Assembly (NCBI RefSeq): GCF_900109165.1
Contig: NZ_FNZF01000002.1
Span: 248,001-312,000 of the forward strand
DNA from: Bhargavaea ginsengi
GTDB taxonomy: Bacteria; Bacillota; Bacilli; Bacillales_A; Planococcaceae
DNA length: 64,000 bases
Reading direction: 5' to 3'
Position 1 is the first letter of the stretch; each line of letters starts with the position of its first letter. The notes beneath the pieces are model-generated. The model searched no databases and had not been told where the DNA came from. It was given only the letters and a program-made list of their open reading frames with translations. Of this stretch, positions 46,712 to 56,364 are shown piece by piece. The position numbers and the translations under genes are program-made.

Positions 46712-47476
46712 TTATTCGCCTTTTACCCGCTTGACCTCGATATCTTTCACGATATCGTTGAGTACCCATGAAGCGCAGAACAGGCCTGCGGTAGAAGGGA
46801 CAAATGCATTCGACGCCGGCGGCATTTTGGCTTTCCGGATTTTGGCTTCCGGCTTGCCGACCACCTTATTGACGTCCTCTTTGGAGATGATCGGGCTCTC
46901 GTCAGAAAAGACGACGGGAACCCCTTTACGTATGCCGTCTTTGCGGAGCGTCGTCCGGATCACTTTGGCGAGCGGATCGGTATGGGTTTTCGAGATATCC
47001 ACAATCTGCAGACGTGTCGGATCGGTCTTTCGTGCGACTCCCATGCAGGCAATGATTTTGACTCCGCGCCGGACACATTCCTTGATCAGATGGATTTTGT
47101 AGGCGATCGTGTCGGATGCGTCGATCACGTAGTCCGGTTTCAGGTCGAACAATTGCTCTGCTGTCTCTTCGGTATAAAACATGTTGAGCGTGATGACTTC
47201 ACAGTCAGGATTGATGTCCGCAATCCGCTCTTTCATGATTTCGGCTTTTTTCTTGCCGACTGTCGACAGATAAGCGACGAGTTGGCGGTTGACATTCGTG
47301 ATATCAACCTCGTCTTTGTCGATCAGGATGATCCGGCCGATCCCCGTCCGCGCGCAGGCTTCCGCCGCAAACGAACCTACTCCTCCGACGCCAAGCACGG
47401 CGACCGTCGTCTGCCGGTAGCGGTCAAGCCCTTCTTTTCCGACTGAAAGTTCATTCCTGGAAAACTGGTGAAGCAT
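46712..47476 (-). CDS. tcdA: tRNA threonylcarbamoyladenosine dehydratase
   Basis: A 254-residue E1-like enzyme (YrvM/TcdA/CsdL) that cyclises t6A37 to ct6A with ATP. Nucleotide loop VLGVGGVGSFAAEACARTG, adenylation residues DKDEVDITNVNRQ, and DASDTIAYKIHLIKEC. Start ATG at 47476 with AAAGG ten bases before. With mtaB, it means two t6A37 maturation routes are encoded here. Confidence 0.95.
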   Translation of the reverse strand: MLHQFSRNELSVGKEGLDRYRQTTVAVLGVGGVGSFAAEACARTGIGRIILIDKDEVDITNVNRQLVAYLSTVGKKKAEIMKERIADINPDCEVITLNMFYTEETAEQLFDLKPDYVIDASDTIAYKIHLIKECVRRGVKIIACMGVARKTDPTRLQIVDISKTHTDPLAKVIRTTLRKDGIRKGVPVVFSDESPIISKEDVNKVVGKPEAKIRKAKMPPASNAFVPSTAGLFCASWVLNDIVKDIEVKRVKGE

Positions 47477-47500
47477 AAAGGTCCATCCTTTCAATTTTCG

Positions 47501-47531
47501 AAAATAAAAGCCTCCCGCTCAGGCGGGAGGC
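47501..47531 (-). terminator. Terminator of the 6S RNA gene
   Basis: GCCTCCCGC and GCGGGAGGC pair around a 2-4 base loop and are followed on the minus strand by TTTTATTTTC, just before the tcdA binding site. Confidence 0.85.
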
Positions 47532-47544
47532 GGTCAGTCAAATT

Positions 47545-47732
47545 GGGACAGATCCCGAACGTGCCGTCTTTGGGTAATCGTTTTGAACCCGCACAAGGCA
47601 GGTGGGTGCCCTCACCAGCACGTTTGACTTCCCCCTGGAGGGCATGCCAGCAATGCCGGTATTCGGACTCCCTACGATTTGAATGTTCGGTCAAAACTGA
47701 TAGACAAATAACGAACACATCAGGATCTGTAT
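47545..47732 (-). ncRNA. ssrS: 6S RNA (SsrS/BsrA type)
   Basis: A 188-base non-coding gene between aspS and tcdA, the location of 6S-1 RNA (bsrA) in B. subtilis. The 5' end ACAGATCCTGATGTGTTCG resembles the start of known 6S-1 RNA, and ACAGATCC pairs with GGATCTGT at the 3' end (47548-47555) to give the closing stem; the middle can form a rod with a large central bubble. 6S RNA binds housekeeping RNA polymerase by mimicking an open promoter. Ends are estimated from the closing stem and promoter. Confidence 0.88.
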
Positions 47733-47739
47733 TAAAGTA

Positions 47740-47768
47740 ATAGTAACATATCAGAATGTTGAAATCAA
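47740..47768 (-). promoter_or_regulatory. Sigma-A promoter of 6S RNA
   Basis: Minus strand: TTGATT (47768-47763), 17 bases, TACTAT (47745-47740). It overlaps the last codons of aspS and predicts a start near 47732. Confidence 0.6.
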
Positions 47769-49558
47769 TTCTGAATGTTTGTGGCTTCCGCCTTATTTTC
47801 CTTCCGGAGCTTTATACCCAGTTCCTTGAGCTGCGTGTCGGAAACCCCGGATGGCGCCTCCACCATCAGGTCGCTGGCGCTTGCCGTTTTAGGGAATGCA
47901 ATAACGTCACGAAGGCTTGTTGCGCCGGCAAGAAGCATCGCCAGGCGGTCAAGACCGAACGCGATCCCGCCGTGTGGTGGCGTGCCGTAATCAAATGCAT
48001 CCAACAGGAATCCGAATTGGGCCTTGGCCTCTTCGTCGGAGAATCCAAGTGCCTTGAACATCTTCTCCTGAATATCACGCTCATAGATCCGAAGTGATCC
48101 TCCGCCAAGCTCAAAGCCGTTCAATACCATATCATAGGCCATCGCACGGACTTCGGACGGTGCAGTATCCAATTTTTCGATGTCTTCCCTTACCGGCATC
48201 GTGAACGGATGGTGTGCCGCGTAATAGCGGCCTTCGTCCTCGTCATACTCGAACAGCGGCCAGTCCGTCACCCACAGGAACGCATGCCGTGTATCGTCGA
48301 TCAGGCCGCGTTCCTTGCCGAGTTTCAGCCGGAGTGCACCAAGAGCATCAGCGACTACCTGCTTTTTGTCCGCTACGAACAGCAGAAGGTCACCCGCTTC
48401 CGCTTCCAGTGTAGAAATCAGCTGCTCAGACTTTCCGCCTTCGAAGAACTTGGCGATCGGTCCCTTCAGGCCGTCCTCCTCGACTTTCATCCAGGCAAGC
48501 CCCTTGGCACCGTAGCGGCCGGCATAATCGCCGAGCGCGTCAATGTCCTTGCGGGAATAGTCGCCCGCGGCACCCTTGACGTTGATCGCCTTGACCTGTC
48601 CGCCTGACGATACGGCACCGGCAAAGACCTTGAACGAGGAATCCGCGACCACTTCAGACACATCCTGAAGTTCGAGGCCGAAGCGAACATCCGGCTTGTC
48701 GGAGCCATAGCGCGCCATTGCCTCATCGTATGTCATGCGCTGGAATGGCACCGCCACTTCCACTCCTTTGACGTCCTTCATGACCTTCTGGATCAGCGCT
48801 TCGTTCAGCTCGATGACATCTTCCATCTCGACGAAGCTCATTTCCATGTCAATCTGAGTAAATTCAGGCTGGCGATCCGCACGCAGGTCCTCATCACGGA
48901 AGCATCGGACGATCTGGTAGTACTTATCGAATCCTGACACCATGAGCAGCTGCTTGAAAAGCTGAGGAGACTGCGGGAGCGCATAGAATTCACCGTCATG
49001 GACACGGCTCGGCACCAGATAATCACGCGCTCCTTCCGGTGTCGACTTTGTCAGATAAGGTGTCTCTACTTCCATGAACCCGCTGTCGTCGAGAAAATTC
49101 CTTACCGTCTTCATGATGTCAGAGCGCATCTTGAATGTCCTGTACATTTCCGGGCGGCGCAGGTCGAGATAACGGTACTTGAGACGCGTTTCCTCACCTA
49201 CATTGCCTGCATCGTCAATGACGAACGGAGGATTTTTCGCTTCGTTGATGATGTCGATCTCTTCCGCCTGCACTTCGATCCGGCCGGTCTTAAGGTTAGG
49301 ATTCACTTGGTTTTCCGCGCGCCCGATCACTGTTCCCCGTACCTCGATGACAAATTCATTGCGCAGTCGGTCACCCGTCTGCATGGCCTCACCGGAAAAG
49401 TCCGGGTTAAAGACGACCTGGACGATCCCCGTACGGTCACGGAGGTCGACGAAAATCAGTCCGCCGAGATCACGGCGACGCTGGACCCACCCTTTCAGGA
49501 CGACTTTTTGTCCGACCTGTGCTTCGGTGACTTCACCACAATAATTGGTTCTCTTCAT
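47765..49558 (-). CDS. aspS: Aspartyl-tRNA synthetase
   Basis: A 597-residue bacterial-type class IIb enzyme: N-terminal OB anticodon-binding domain ([20 protein letters not shown]), class II motifs 1-3 ([47 protein letters not shown]) and a GAD insertion domain. It follows hisS by 21 bases with its own binding site GGAAGGAAGAGCTGAC, so it is co-transcribed with hisS under the same T-box. Confidence 0.98.
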   Translation of the reverse strand: MKRTNYCGEVTEAQVGQKVVLKGWVQRRRDLGGLIFVDLRDRTGIVQVVFNPDFSGEAMQTGDRLRNEFVIEVRGTVIGRAENQVNPNLKTGRIEVQAEEIDIINEAKNPPFVIDDAGNVGEETRLKYRYLDLRRPEMYRTFKMRSDIMKTVRNFLDDSGFMEVETPYLTKSTPEGARDYLVPSRVHDGEFYALPQSPQLFKQLLMVSGFDKYYQIVRCFRDEDLRADRQPEFTQIDMEMSFVEMEDVIELNEALIQKVMKDVKGVEVAVPFQRMTYDEAMARYGSDKPDVRFGLELQDVSEVVADSSFKVFAGAVSSGGQVKAINVKGAAGDYSRKDIDALGDYAGRYGAKGLAWMKVEEDGLKGPIAKFFEGGKSEQLISTLEAEAGDLLLFVADKKQVVADALGALRLKLGKERGLIDDTRHAFLWVTDWPLFEYDEDEGRYYAAHHPFTMPVREDIEKLDTAPSEVRAMAYDMVLNGFELGGGSLRIYERDIQEKMFKALGFSDEEAKAQFGFLLDAFDYGTPPHGGIAFGLDRLAMLLAGATSLRDVIAFPKTASASDLMVEAPSGVSDTQLKELGIKLRKENKAEATNIQN

Positions 49559-49579
49559 GTCAGCTCTTCCTTCCTACAA

Positions 49580-50848
49580 TCAAGATCTGCTTTTCAGCGT
49601 TTCCGCCAGACGGCCGAATTCTACCGTCTCCTGTGTGCCATCCGCCATATTCTTGACGCCTGCAGCACCGTTTTTCAGTTCATCTTCTCCGATGACAATT
49701 ACGAATCCGGCCTTTTGGCGGTCTGCCGCTTTCATCTGCGCTTTCATCTTCCGGTCCATGTAGTCCATGTCGGCGGCGATGCCTTCCCGGCGCAGGCTGC
49801 CGAGAATCTTCACAGCCTCTTTCCGGGATTCCTCATCCAGAGCGACGATGAACGCATCAAGACGGCTTTCGGTTTCAGGCATCTTGCCTTCTGCTTCCAG
49901 TGCCATGAGGAACCGCTCGATGCTCATCGCAAACCCGATGCCCGGAGCTTCCGGCCCGCCGATGTCCTCGGAGAGCCCATTATAGCGTCCGCCTCCGCAA
50001 AGGGTCGTGATGGCGCCGAATCCATCGGAGGTGCTCATGATTTCAAATGCCGTGTGGTTGTAGTAATCAAGTCCCCTGACCAAGTTCGGGTCGACCACAT
50101 AATCGATCCCGAGCGCATCCAGCGACTTTTTCACTTCTCCGAAGTAGGCTGCGGACCCCTCGTTCAAGTAATCTGTAAGCGCCGGCGCCGAATTCATCAG
50201 AGGATGTTCGCGGTCGACCTTGCAGTCAAGGATGCGAAGCGGGTTTTTCTGAAGGCGGTTTTGGCAATCACTGCAAAATTCGCCGATGGACGGCTCAAAG
50301 TGCCGGATCAGGGCTTCCCTGTGCGCTTCCCGGCTCTCTTTATCACCGAGGGAGTTGATGACAAGCTTCAGATCCTTGAGGCCGGCGCGCTGGTAAACAT
50401 CCATCGCCAGCGAGATGACTTCCGCATCGATTGCAGGCGACGCACTGCCGATCGCCTCAACGCCGAACTGCACAAACTGCCGGTAGCGGCCTGCCTGCTG
50501 GCGCTCATAACGGAACATCTGGCCCATGTAGTAAAGCTTGACGGGCTGATCCGGCGAGCCGAACAGCTTATGTTCGACAAAAGCACGGACAACCGGTGCG
50601 GTTCCCTCCGGCCGAAGTGTCAGCGAGCGTCCGCCACGATCCTCGAACGTGTACATTTCCTTCTGGACGATATCGGTCGTATCGCCGACGCTTCTGGTGA
50701 ACAGCTCGGTCTGTTCGAAAATCGGTGTCCGGATTTCCTCATACCGGTAAAGACGGCATGTTTCACGGATCAGCGATTCGACCGCCTGCCACTTGCCTGT
50801 CTCCTCAGGCAGCAGATCTTTTGTTCCTCTCGGTACTTTGAACATCAT
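49580..50848 (-). CDS. hisS: Histidyl-tRNA synthetase
   Basis: A 422-residue class IIa enzyme: [20 protein letters not shown] start, motif 2 [15 protein letters not shown], histidine loops [15 protein letters not shown] and CGGGRYNGL, motif 3 [15 protein letters not shown], and the C-terminal anticodon domain. The ATG at 50848 (or 50845) follows GGAAGGATGGG. A long upstream in-frame extension lies inside the T-box leader and is not coding. Confidence 0.98.
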   Translation of the reverse strand: MMFKVPRGTKDLLPEETGKWQAVESLIRETCRLYRYEEIRTPIFEQTELFTRSVGDTTDIVQKEMYTFEDRGGRSLTLRPEGTAPVVRAFVEHKLFGSPDQPVKLYYMGQMFRYERQQAGRYRQFVQFGVEAIGSASPAIDAEVISLAMDVYQRAGLKDLKLVINSLGDKESREAHREALIRHFEPSIGEFCSDCQNRLQKNPLRILDCKVDREHPLMNSAPALTDYLNEGSAAYFGEVKKSLDALGIDYVVDPNLVRGLDYYNHTAFEIMSTSDGFGAITTLCGGGRYNGLSEDIGGPEAPGIGFAMSIERFLMALEAEGKMPETESRLDAFIVALDEESRKEAVKILGSLRREGIAADMDYMDRKMKAQMKAADRQKAGFVIVIGEDELKNGAAGVKNMADGTQETVEFGRLAETLKSRS

Positions 50849-50883
50849 TGAATTCCCATCCTTCCAAGGAATGACAAAAGCCC

Positions 50884-51157
50884 CCGTCCCCTGCAAAAAA
50901 TGCAAGGGACGAGGGCTCGTAAGCCACCGCGGTTCCACCCTGATTGGCACAGTTCTGCTGTGCCCACTCGGACCGGGTAACGGCCGGTGCCGTCTTCTCC
51001 TACGCGGGGATACCCTCCCTTTTCGAAGAAGAGCCTCTCGGGTGTTGTTCACGGTTCCAGTCCTGCAGGTGGGATTTCAGCCTGGGTCCCACCCTCTCTT
51101 TTCAGTACATTGGACCACTACTTATCCGGTCAATGGCGTCCATTCCAGTATCAATTA
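50884..51157 (-). promoter_or_regulatory. T-box riboswitch of hisS-aspS
   Basis: The T-box core AGGGTGGAACCGCGG lies at 50941-50927 on the minus strand, followed by a terminator (AGCCCTCGTCCC with GGGGACGGGGGCT, then TTTTG). A long stem I with GGTGGGA/TCCCACC apical pairing is upstream. The specifier loop is probably GTGAACAACACCC; by analogy with the alaS leader the triplet could be AAC, but CAC (His) is one base pair shift away, and GAC (Asp) occurs nearby. The amino acid sensed is therefore not settled. Confidence 0.9.
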
Positions 51158-51163
51158 ACCATT

Positions 51164-51192
51164 ATCTTAATGACTTAAGAATCAACTGTCAA
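51164..51192 (-). promoter_or_regulatory. Sigma-A promoter of the hisS leader
   Basis: Minus strand: perfect TTGACA (51192-51187), 17 bases, TAAGAT (51169-51164). Confidence 0.75.
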
Positions 51193-51260
51193 CCGTTTTC
51201 GAAAAAGGTATAGAATTCTCCGTCCCTTCCCCGTAAACTTATCGTTAAGGAGGTAGGTGC

Positions 51261-52814
51261 ATGAGGAATAAAGGAAAAATCGCATTATCGATCCTGCTTG
51301 TATGCGGACTGCTTCTCAGCTTCCAGGCAACCCCCGGCACAGCCAGGGCTTCGGGAACAGTCACAGTCGACACCGAATCCATCAATGTCCGGTCGGGACC
51401 GGGTCTCACCCACAGCGTGAACGGCTCACTGAAGCGCGGCGATACAGTCACGGTGCTCGGGTCTGAAGGTGACTGGCTTTATGTCGACACCGGATCTGGC
51501 AAAGGGTATATCGCCGCTTATCTCACAAAGTCGTCCGCCGCTCCCGCATCCGGCTCGGCCACCGTCATTTCCCAGGTGGACCGGCTGAATGTACGCGCAC
51601 AACCCGGTACCTCCGCTGCCGTTCTTCTTAAGATGAACCGCGGTGACCAGGCCATCTCCCATGGCTCTTCAGGAGGATGGACAGAAGTGACCGTAAACGG
51701 GACACGCGGCTGGGTAGCCAGCGAATACATAACCGCTTCTTCCGCACGGCCGGCTGAGAAAAAGACCCAGGAAAACGACACTTTCACGGTCTCCGTATCG
51801 GCATTGAATGTCAGGAAAAAACCGGACCTCAACGCAGATAAGGCGGCAGTGATCCGACAGGGTGAAACGTACCCGATAACGAAAACTTCCGGCAACTGGG
51901 TCAACATCTCGGTTGACGGCAAAGAAGGATGGGTGTACTCGTTCCATGGTGTCCGCTCTTCCGGCGGAAATGCCACAGGAAGTCAATCTGGCGCTTCCAA
52001 ATCTGTTGAAGGAGCAAAGGCTGCCACCGTCACGATCCTTTATGATGGGACAAACCTCCGCAGCAGCGCATCCACTTCATCCGGAGTGGTCGACCGGGCA
52101 GCTGCGGGCGAAACATTCAGCGGCGAGCCTGAAGGCGACTGGTACCGGATTTCCCTTAAAAACGGCCAGAAAGCCTATGTTGCAAACTGGGTCGTCTCAG
52201 TTGGCGGTGAGGCCGCGGAACAGCATAAAGACAAAAAGAAAAAAGCTGACCGCAGTCCCGGCACCCTAAACGGGGTTACGCTGGTCATCGACCCGGGTCA
52301 CGGTGGATACGACGGCGGAACAACCGGTCTGAGAGGGACAAACGAGAAAGACCTGACCCTCCCGACCGCCGAGCTCCTCGCTTCCAAGTTGAGGGCTGCA
52401 GGCGCGGATGTAATCCTGACCAGGGAGACCGATGAATATATCGGCTTGAGAAAGCGGGTATCCATCAGCAACCAGGCTGATGCCGATGCGTTTATCAGCC
52501 TCCATTATGATGCGACGACCGACCATTCGGTGAGAGGCTTTACGACTTATTACCAGAAAGCGATCGAAGAATCGCTGGCGGAACACGTCAACACTGCACT
52601 CGGTGAATCAGTCAAGCTGAAAGACCGTGGTGTCCAGAAAGGCAATTATCTCGTCCTGCGGGAAAACCAGCGTCCGGCAGTTCTCGTCGAGCTCGGTTTC
52701 CTGAGCAACCTGTCCGAAGAACGCCGGGTTATAAACCCGGAATACCGCGAACAGGCAACCGACGGCGTCTACAAAGGCATCATCGAATACTTTGATTCCC
52801 AGTTGGGAGAATAA
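51261..52814 (+). CDS. N-acetylmuramoyl-L-alanine amidase with four SH3 domains
   Basis: A 517-residue secreted cell-wall hydrolase (YrvJ-like). Signal peptide residues 1-31 (hydrophobic core ALSILLVCGLLLSF, cleavage near ARA-SG); four bacterial SH3 domains (about 33-90, 98-158, 172-232, 255-313), each with the motif LNVRxxP or similar; a Lys-rich linker; and a C-terminal amidase_3 domain (338-514) with zinc ligands in IDPGHGGYDGG, TNEKDLT and ISLHYDA and the catalytic Glu in VELGFLSN. It removes stem peptides from peptidoglycan; SH3 domains target the wall. GGAGGTAGGTGC precedes the ATG. Confidence 0.95.
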   Translation: MRNKGKIALSILLVCGLLLSFQATPGTARASGTVTVDTESINVRSGPGLTHSVNGSLKRGDTVTVLGSEGDWLYVDTGSGKGYIAAYLTKSSAAPASGSATVISQVDRLNVRAQPGTSAAVLLKMNRGDQAISHGSSGGWTEVTVNGTRGWVASEYITASSARPAEKKTQENDTFTVSVSALNVRKKPDLNADKAAVIRQGETYPITKTSGNWVNISVDGKEGWVYSFHGVRSSGGNATGSQSGASKSVEGAKAATVTILYDGTNLRSSASTSSGVVDRAAAGETFSGEPEGDWYRISLKNGQKAYVANWVVSVGGEAAEQHKDKKKKADRSPGTLNGVTLVIDPGHGGYDGGTTGLRGTNEKDLTLPTAELLASKLRAAGADVILTRETDEYIGLRKRVSISNQADADAFISLHYDATTDHSVRGFTTYYQKAIEESLAEHVNTALGESVKLKDRGVQKGNYLVLRENQRPAVLVELGFLSNLSEERRVINPEYREQATDGVYKGIIEYFDSQLGE

Positions 52815-52815
52815 G

Positions 52816-52848
52816 AAAAAGCAGGACCGATTCCGGTTCTGCTTTTTC
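52816..52848 (+). terminator. Terminator of the amidase gene
   Basis: AAAAAGCAGGACCG and CGGTTCTGCTTTTT pair closely (one G-U), with a 4-base loop and a terminal T5, right after the stop codon. Confidence 0.9.
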
Positions 52849-52880
52849 CTATTCAATCAATTCTTTTGATTTACAAGTGA

Positions 52881-52980
52881 ACCTGGCTTGGAGTAACCGG
52901 GACTGAATTGGAGCAAGGCCGTTTGATTTGGAGTAACGGGCGCGCAATTGGAGTAACGACCCCTCTCTTGGAATAAGAGG
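52881..52980 (+). repeat. Array B: five 20-bp period degenerate repeats
   Basis: TTGGAGTAA or close variants recur with an exact 20-base period; the G of GAGTAA/GAGCAA/GAATAA is at 52891, 52911, 52931, 52951 and 52971. The remaining 11 bases of each unit differ. The TAA in most units shifts frame each time, so all plus frames are closed. It lies between two convergent genes, beyond the amidase terminator. Confidence 0.85.
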
Positions 52981-53010
52981 GCACGCAACCTTCCTCGAAA
53001 ATGTCAAATC

Positions 53011-53038
53011 GGACCCGGAAGAGATGTCTTCCGGGTCC
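53011..53038. terminator. Hairpin after dtd
   Basis: GGACCCGGAAGA and TCTTCCGGGTCC form a perfect 12-bp stem with a 4-base loop downstream of dtd. The minus-strand tail (GATTTGACATTTTC) is only moderately T-rich. Confidence 0.6.
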
Positions 53039-53054
53039 GGTCCTTAAGCGGTGT

Positions 53055-53513
53055 TCACTCCGTATTTGAGGTTTTCTTCGATTCGACAATGACGGTAACG
53101 GGGCCGTCGTTGACGAGACTGACGTCCATCATCGCGCCGAAGATACCGGTCTCCACTTGCAGTCCGAGATTCCGGAGTTCTTCGTTAAACCGCTCATAAA
53201 GCGGTTCCGCCTGGTCGGGCCTGGCCGCATCGGAAAATCCGGGACGGCGACCTCTGCTCGTATCTGCATAGAGGGTGAACTGTGAAACCGAAAGAACCGC
53301 TCCTCCTATTTCCAGGACAGACAGGTTCATCTTTCCGTCCGCATCCTCAAACAGGCGCAGGTTCGCAACTTTATTCGCCACGTACCGGACATCATCTTCC
53401 GTGTCCGTATGGGTGATGCCGACGAGGAGCACATAACCGCTGTCGATTGCGCCGGTCACTTTGCCGTCGACCGTCACGGATGCCTCACCGCTCCGCTGGA
53501 TGACCACTCTCAT
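53055..53513 (-). CDS. dtd: D-aminoacyl-tRNA deacylase
   Basis: A 152-residue DTD1 enzyme that hydrolyses D-amino acids (and glycine mischarged on tRNA-Ala). Chirality motif [10 protein letters not shown] and the Gly-cisPro motif [11 protein letters not shown] are intact. AAAAGGGGGAGTTTGGA precedes the ATG. It follows relA, with which it is conserved in Firmicutes. Confidence 0.98.
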   Translation of the reverse strand: MRVVIQRSGEASVTVDGKVTGAIDSGYVLLVGITHTDTEDDVRYVANKVANLRLFEDADGKMNLSVLEIGGAVLSVSQFTLYADTSRGRRPGFSDAARPDQAEPLYERFNEELRNLGLQVETGIFGAMMDVSLVNDGPVTVIVESKKTSNTE

Positions 53514-53531
53514 TCCAAACTCCCCCTTTTC

Positions 53532-55727
53532 TCAGTTCGTGACCCGCTGGACATAATAGATGTCACGGATCTGCTTGATGCGCTCGACGATCCGGTGGAG
53601 GTGGGTGATGTTTGTGATCAGGAGCGTCATATTAATGGTTGCGATCTTGTTTTTATCACTTTTCGCACTGACGGCAGTAATCACCGTTTTCAGATCGTTG
53701 ACGATGTACATCACTTCGTTCAGAAGTCCCGGCCGGTCAAATCCGGACACTTCGATGTTTACGTGATATTCCTTCGGCTTTCCGGCAGTGCCGTTTTCCC
53801 ACTCAACATCGATCAGCCGACTTTCCGAATCTTCCGGAGAAACGTTCGGACAATCCGCACGGTGAACGGAAACACCGCGTCCCTTTGTGATGTATCCGAC
53901 GATTTCGTCTCCGGGAACGGGGCTGCAGCATCGGGATAGACGGATCATCAGGTTATCGATGCCCGGGACGGTGACACCGGACTCCGTCTCTTTTTTGGGA
54001 GCAGGTGCCGTCATCTCTTTTGTGATTTTCTCAAGTTGCATTTCAGCTTCTTTTTCTTTTCGCAGCTTGTCCGTGAGCCGGTTGACCACCTGCTGGACAG
54101 TGATGCCGTTAAAGCCCACCGCCGCATGCATGTCTTCTTCGTTCGCGAAATTAAATTTGTCGCATACCCGCTTGATGTTTTCTTCGGTAAGTACTTCTTT
54201 TTTCGCGAGCCCACGTTCCTTCAGCTCAAGTTCGATCATCTCGCGGCCCTTGATGATGTTCTCGTCTCTGAGCTGCTTTTTGAAAAACTGTTTGATTTTG
54301 TTTTTCGCCTGGGACGTGTTGGCGATCTTGAGCCAGTCGCGGCTCGGACCGAAAGATTGCTTGGATGTGAGAATCTCGATGATATCCCCCGTATTAAGCT
54401 CGGTGTCGAGCGGGACGATTTTGCCGTTGACCTTGGCGCCGATCATCTTATTCCCTATTTCCGAGTGGACGCGGTAGGCAAAGTCGATCGGTACCGAGCC
54501 GGAACGGAGCTCCAGGACATCGCCGTTCGGCGTGAAAACGTAGACCATATCGGAAAACAGATCATACTTCAGGGATTCCATGAATTCTTCCGCATTGGAA
54601 GACTCGTTCTGGAAATCAAGGATTTCACGGAACCAGGTCAGTTTGGAATCCAGGCTATCCTGCTTTTCCTGCAGATTTTTGCCTTCTTTATAGGCCCAAT
54701 GCGCAGCGACCCCGTACTCGGCGATCCGGTGCATCTCGTCTGTACGGATCTGCACCTCGAGCGGTTCACCGTGCGGACCGACTACAGTTGTGTGGATCGA
54801 CTGGTACAAATTCTGCTTTGGCATGGCAATGTAGTCCTTGAAACGGCCGGGCATCGGCTTCCATAAAGTATGGATGATGCCGAGGACCGCATAGCAGTCT
54901 TTGATGCTGCCCACCATGACGCGGATCGCAAGCAAGTCATAGATCTCATTGAACTGCTTGTTCTGCAGCACCATCTTGCGGTAGATGCTGTAGATATGCT
55001 TCGGCCGACCATTGAGTTCGGATTTGATATTTACCTGTCCAAGCTCATCACGAATCTGCTCCATCACATTCTTGAGGTAATTCTCCCTCTCCGTCCGCTT
55101 CCGCTTCATCAGGTTGACGATGCGGTAATACTGCTGAGGGTTCAAGTAGCGCAGTGCCGTATCTTCCAGTTCCCACTTGATCGTCGAGATTCCGAGGCGG
55201 TGTGCCAGCGGCGCGAAAATTTCAAGGGTTTCTGCGGAGACGCGGCGCTGTTTTTCCGGGCTCGTATACTTGAGCGTCCTCATATTATGGAGGCGGTCCG
55301 CCAGCTTGATCAGGATGACCCGGATGTCCTGTGCCATGGCAAGGAACATTTTGCGGTGGTTTTCCGCCTGCTTTTCTTCCTTGGACTTGTACTTCAGCTT
55401 GTCGAGCTTGGTGACACCGTCTACTAGACGGGCCACTTCCTCGCCGAAGCGGGTGACAAGCTCTTCCCTCGTGACCGGTGTATCCTCGACGACATCATGG
55501 AGGAAGCCCGCGGAAACAGTTTCCGGATCCATCTGCAGTTCTGCCAGGATTCCGGCAACCTGGACGGGATGCGTGATGTATGGCTCGCCGGAACTCCGTG
55601 TCTGTCCTTCATGCGCCTTTTCCGCCACCGCGTAGGCATCCTTCACGAACTGGACATGTTCCTCATTCATATAGGAGGAGACGGATGCGAAAACATCTTC
55701 AACCGTCATCACCGTATTTTTCGCCAT
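53532..55727 (-). CDS. relA: Bifunctional (p)ppGpp synthetase/hydrolase RelA/SpoT
   Basis: A 731-residue long Rel protein. HD hydrolase domain ([35 protein letters not shown]), synthetase domain ([42 protein letters not shown]), TGS, helical, zinc-finger ([14 protein letters not shown]...HRADCPN) and ACT domains. The intact HD residues mean it can both make and destroy the alarmone. The ATG at 55727 aligns with the B. subtilis start; a GTG three codons earlier is possible. It lies next to apt, linking stringent response and purine salvage. Confidence 0.98.
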   Translation of the reverse strand: MAKNTVMTVEDVFASVSSYMNEEHVQFVKDAYAVAEKAHEGQTRSSGEPYITHPVQVAGILAELQMDPETVSAGFLHDVVEDTPVTREELVTRFGEEVARLVDGVTKLDKLKYKSKEEKQAENHRKMFLAMAQDIRVILIKLADRLHNMRTLKYTSPEKQRRVSAETLEIFAPLAHRLGISTIKWELEDTALRYLNPQQYYRIVNLMKRKRTERENYLKNVMEQIRDELGQVNIKSELNGRPKHIYSIYRKMVLQNKQFNEIYDLLAIRVMVGSIKDCYAVLGIIHTLWKPMPGRFKDYIAMPKQNLYQSIHTTVVGPHGEPLEVQIRTDEMHRIAEYGVAAHWAYKEGKNLQEKQDSLDSKLTWFREILDFQNESSNAEEFMESLKYDLFSDMVYVFTPNGDVLELRSGSVPIDFAYRVHSEIGNKMIGAKVNGKIVPLDTELNTGDIIEILTSKQSFGPSRDWLKIANTSQAKNKIKQFFKKQLRDENIIKGREMIELELKERGLAKKEVLTEENIKRVCDKFNFANEEDMHAAVGFNGITVQQVVNRLTDKLRKEKEAEMQLEKITKEMTAPAPKKETESGVTVPGIDNLMIRLSRCCSPVPGDEIVGYITKGRGVSVHRADCPNVSPEDSESRLIDVEWENGTAGKPKEYHVNIEVSGFDRPGLLNEVMYIVNDLKTVITAVSAKSDKNKIATINMTLLITNITHLHRIVERIKQIRDIYYVQRVTN

Positions 55728-55781
55728 TCCGTCCACCGCCTTTCCGTTGCTTTTCTGATATAAATTAAAACTATTTTATCA

Positions 55782-55808
55782 AAAAAGCGCGTTTTTGCAA
55801 AAACGCGC
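55782..55808 (-). terminator. Terminator of apt
   Basis: Minus strand: AGCGCGTTTTTGC/GCAAAAACGCGCT, a perfect palindrome with almost no loop, followed by T6. It is just upstream of relA. Confidence 0.85.
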
Positions 55809-55820
55809 TCTCGAATCAGA

Positions 55821-55840
55821 CCCCCGGCTTCCGCCGGGGG
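55821..55840 (-). terminator. GC hairpin directly after apt
   Basis: CCCCCGG and CCGGGGG pair around CTTCCG, 6 bases beyond the apt stop codon. No T-run follows; it may stabilise the mRNA end or assist the next terminator. Confidence 0.5.
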
Positions 55841-55845
55841 CCGAA

Positions 55846-56364
55846 TCAGTCTTCGTATTTCATCAGTGCGTGAACATCGTAGCCTTTAAGTCGTTCGCGC
55901 CCATCCAGGTAGGAAAGCTCGATCAGGAAAGCACAGCCGGCCACTTCACCGCCGAGTTCTTCAACGAGTTTGACTGTCGCTTCGACCGTGCCGCCGGTTG
56001 CCAGCAGATCATCGACGATGAGAACCTTCTGGCCAGGCCTGATTGCGTCGTGATGGATGGTCAGGACATCTTTTCCGTATTCCAATCCGTATTCGACCTT
56101 GATTGTTTCACGCGGAAGCTTGCCTTCTTTTCGGACCGGCGCAAAGCCGATGCCGAGTGCGTAGGCGACCGGGCATCCGATGATGAATCCTCGTGCTTCC
56201 GGTCCGACAATGATCTCTGCTCCGACTTTCTTCGCGTACTCGACGATCTGGTCGGTCGCGTATTTATAGACGGGACCATTGTCCATGACTGTCGTGATAT
56301 CCTTGAAGCTGATGCCTTCTTTCGGATAGTTTTCGACAATCGTCACGTATTGCTTTAAATCCAT
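55846..56364 (-). CDS. apt: Adenine phosphoribosyltransferase
   Basis: A 172-residue type I PRTase that salvages adenine to AMP with PRPP. The PRPP loop [16 protein letters not shown] and the adenine-site block [18 protein letters not shown] are intact. AAGGAGGAGCAGCAACT precedes the ATG. It overlaps the end of recJ by 10 bases, as expected for the recJ-apt-relA order. Confidence 0.98.
   Translation of the reverse strand: MDLKQYVTIVENYPKEGISFKDITTVMDNGPVYKYATDQIVEYAKKVGAEIIVGPEARGFIIGCPVAYALGIGFAPVRKEGKLPRETIKVEYGLEYGKDVLTIHHDAIRPGQKVLIVDDLLATGGTVEATVKLVEELGGEVAGCAFLIELSYLDGRERLKGYDVHALMKYED

Noticed and set aside
47491-47718. A 75-codon minus-strand frame between aspS and tcdA
   Set aside because: It coincides with the 6S RNA gene and its terminator.
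48998-50851. A 617-codon open frame on the plus strand
   Set aside because: It is antisense to aspS and hisS over its whole length, lacks recognisable domains and arises from the codon bias of the real genes.
50849-51052. N-terminal extension of hisS by 68 codons
   Set aside because: The extension runs through the T-box antiterminator and terminator, and the family start is MFKVPRG or MMFKVPRG.
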